Source: an uncultured Hungatella sp. (GTDB lineage Bacteria > Bacillota > Clostridia > Lachnospirales > Lachnospiraceae). Taken from it: a DNA stretch of 18,199 bases. Positions 16,809 through 18,199 of the stretch are shown piece after piece (position 1 is the stretch's first letter; each line of letters opens with the position of its first letter). The DNA lies in assembly GCA_959018155.1 (NCBI GenBank), contig CAUEKH010000012.1, positions 1 through 18,199 on the forward strand, in the 5' to 3' direction. Under the pieces are notes generated by a model. It worked only from the letters and a program-made list of their open reading frames with translations. It made no database searches and was not told where the DNA came from. Position numbers and translations under genes: made by a program.

Positions 16809-16840
16809 ATTATATTAAGGCAGTATGGATAGAATGTCAA
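16809..16840 (-). promoter_or_regulatory. Promoter of the antisense RNA
   Basis: On the minus strand a perfect TTGACA (16835-16840) lies 17 bp from TAATAT (16812-16817), with TATAAT overlapping at 16809-16814. No minus-strand reading frame starts downstream, which supports an RNA product. Confidence 0.7.
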
Positions 16841-16887
16841 GATTTAAGTATAAAGTTTATGAACAGGAAAAAATACACTGTGAATTG

Positions 16888-16917
16888 TTGACGCGCAGGC
16901 TTCCTTCTATGTATAAT
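16888..16917 (+). promoter_or_regulatory. Promoter of the ECF S-component gene
   Basis: TTGACG (16888-16893) and a consensus TATAAT (16912-16917) with an 18-bp spacer, 56 bp upstream of the start codon. No known riboswitch fold was recognised in the leader. Confidence 0.7.
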
Positions 16918-16973
16918 GCAACTGTAACTTAGCATTGTATCTTTTTTTAAAGAACAGTAGCAGGAGGAGAAAA

Positions 16974-17603
16974 ATGAATATTGAGAACAAAACCCGTAAC
17001 CTGGTGCTGGCCGCAGTTTTTGTGGCTGTCATCATAATCATGTCGTTTACGCCGTTCGGGTATATCCCGCTGGGGTTCATGAACGCCACCATTATTCATG
17101 TTCCGGTCATAATTGGAGCCATTATTCTTGGACCAAAATATGGCGGATTTTTGGGATTGGTGTTCGGTCTGACCAGTCTGTGGAAGAATACGTATATGCC
17201 GCTTCCGACATCGTTCGTATTTTCACCGTTTATTAAGATTGGCGAGTATGGCGGGAACTTCTGGAGCCTCGTGATCTGCCTCGTACCGAGAATTCTCGTC
17301 GGAATTGTGGCTTATTATGTGTACCGGGGCGTTTGGAAGGCCATGAAAAAGAGAAGCGGCGGCAGGACTGTCGCTCTGGCTGTGGCCGGAGTTGCCGGGG
17401 CATTAACCAACACTCTGCTGGTAATGAACCTGATTTACGTGTGTTTCGGAGATGAGTACGGAAGCGCCGCAAAGGGGATTACGGAAGGAATTTATGCCGT
17501 GATTCTTGGAATTATCTGTATGAACGGGATTCCTGAGGCGATTGTTGCCGGGATTCTTACGGTGGCGGTGACGCAGGCGCTTTTTAAGGTGATGAAAGGA
17601 TAG
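16974..17603 (+). CDS. ECF transporter substrate-specificity (S) component
   Basis: A 209-residue membrane protein of about six helices, matching the ECF_trnsprt S-component type that captures a vitamin or related molecule and works with a shared EcfT-EcfA-EcfA' module. Helix 1 carries the AVFVA (A-x-x-x-A) motif at 14-18 used to contact EcfT. The loop segment IPLGFMNATIIHVPVI and LGPKYGGFLGLVFGLTSLW (52-70) are characteristic of this subgroup. No ATPase or EcfT gene is adjacent, so it would use a group II module encoded elsewhere. The ATG at 16974 has AGGAGGAG upstream; the longer frame start lacks a site. Candidate substrates are pantothenate, folate, niacin or similar; the sequence does not decide. 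Confidence 0.85.
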   Translation: MNIENKTRNLVLAAVFVAVIIIMSFTPFGYIPLGFMNATIIHVPVIIGAIILGPKYGGFLGLVFGLTSLWKNTYMPLPTSFVFSPFIKIGEYGGNFWSLVICLVPRILVGIVAYYVYRGVWKAMKKRSGGRTVALAVAGVAGALTNTLLVMNLIYVCFGDEYGSAAKGITEGIYAVILGIICMNGIPEAIVAGILTVAVTQALFKVMKG

Positions 17604-17623
17604 AAAAGAATAGAAAAAGATAG

Positions 17624-17658
17624 AGACAGCCGCAGATAACCAACTTCTGCGGCTGTCT
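17624..17658. terminator. Bidirectional terminator between ECF S component and dipeptidase
   Basis: A perfect 13-bp stem (17624-17636 with 17646-17658, AGACAGCCGCAGA and its complement) has a 9-nt loop. The plus strand continues TTACTTT and the minus strand has CTATCTTTTTC after it, so it can end both convergent genes. Confidence 0.82.
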
Positions 17659-17662
17659 TACT

Positions 17663-18199
17663 TTATACTGTACTATCCAGCATGATAAGTGCCCTGATAT
17701 AGATTTCTACTGCGTGAATGAGATTGTCAATGCAGACACACTCATCTGGTTGATGGCCCCTTCCGTGACCTTCAGGACATGGTTTTTTCTGATAGGAAAG
17801 ACCGGGGCCATAGCCTACTGCATTGGGAAGTTTTCTTGCGTACGTTCCGCCGCTCATACAGTATGGCTCAAAAACTCTCTGATAACTCTCCTGGCAGATA
17901 TTTGTCAGGGACCGGATGATGGGAGAGTCCGGTGACAGGAAGAAAGAGGGGTTGTGTTCTATGCTTATGGTGTTCCATCCATAGGAAAGAGCGGAGGTCT
18001 GCAGACTGGTTTCTATTTTAGTTGGATTAGCGGTTACCGGATAGCGGATGTCCAGGGTCAGGGTAAGAGTTCCTTCTTTGTATTCAAGGCAGGTAGCCGT
18101 TACTGTCAGTTTTCCTGAATAGGAGTCCTCGCAATCTATCTGTAATTTGGATCCATAAAAATCATTCAGTGCATCAGATAAAAATTTAAAAATACGGAG
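17663..18199 (-). CDS. M20-family dipeptidase (PepV/Sapep type), C-terminal part
   Basis: The gene is cut by the right edge; the last 178 residues and stop are visible in a frame open to the end of the window. The segment EPYCMSGGTYARKLPNAV, then GYGPG, and GHQPDECVCIDNL near the end match the C-terminal half of PepV-like M20 metallopeptidases. The histidine of the GHxPDE motif is the expected last metal-binding or active-site residue. The upstream part (LTVTATCLEY...LTLTLDIRYPV...) fits the lid/dimerisation domain returning to the catalytic domain. Family members are cytoplasmic Zn-dependent dipeptidases in peptide use. The N-terminal metal ligands lie outside, so completeness cannot be judged. 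Confidence 0.85.
   Translation of the reverse strand, partial: LRIFKFLSDALNDFYGSKLQIDCEDSYSGKLTVTATCLEYKEGTLTLTLDIRYPVTANPTKIETSLQTSALSYGWNTISIEHNPSFFLSPDSPIIRSLTNICQESYQRVFEPYCMSGGTYARKLPNAVGYGPGLSYQKKPCPEGHGRGHQPDECVCIDNLIHAVEIYIRALIMLDSTV

Noticed and set aside
16907..17092. Minus-strand 61-codon hydrophobic reading frame
   Set aside because: Overlaps the promoter and start of the ECF S component on the other strand and lacks a ribosome binding site.

Overview
The window is the chromosomal replication-origin region of a low-to-mid GC Firmicute. Protein style points to Clostridia, family Lachnospiraceae (Clostridium cluster XIVa-like): class I two-subunit fumarase, OadB with a tiny OadG-like partner, the GyrA/GyrB sequences, and YtrA-type GntR/ABC operons. 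This placement is inference; there is no rRNA in the window.

Layout. The core is the leftward (minus-strand) run dnaA (16154-14775), dnaN, an S4-domain gene (yaaA/rlbA type), recF, gyrB and gyrA (to 7458). It is flanked by a bipartite oriC. One DnaA-box cluster lies upstream of dnaA (about 16294-16519). The other lies in the dnaA-dnaN spacer (14519-14750) and holds a DnaA-box / G-run / TAG-trio / AT-rich unwinding element. Left of gyrA a separate promoter drives a yybP-ykoY (Mn2+) riboswitch whose P1 stem and terminator are mutually exclusive. It reads into a three-gene run: a CNNM/CBS/CorC membrane protein, OadB, and a 38-residue OadG-like peptide. Further left are an Rrf2 regulator (minus), a GntR-ABC ATPase-permease operon (plus), and a fumarase alpha-beta operon followed by a partial acyltransferase (minus, cut by the window edge).

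Right of oriC is the most unusual element: a compact locus resembling an Fst/par-type I toxin-antitoxin module. It has a 28-residue membrane peptide, a convergent promoter for an antisense RNA of about 70 nt, a shared bidirectional terminator, and a 16-nt perfect direct repeat (about 27 nt with flanks). The repeat lets the antisense RNA pair with the toxin's translation start. An ECF transporter S component (plus) and the C-terminal part of an M20/PepV-type dipeptidase (minus, cut by the window edge) follow, separated by a bidirectional terminator.

How the genes fit: replication initiation (DnaA), clamp (DnaN), recombinational repair (RecF) and gyrase are co-oriented with the leftward fork. 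The GntR-ABC operon and the dipeptidase run against their forks. The Mn2+ switch links metal status to a metal-transport-family protein and possibly to a Na+-pump subunit.
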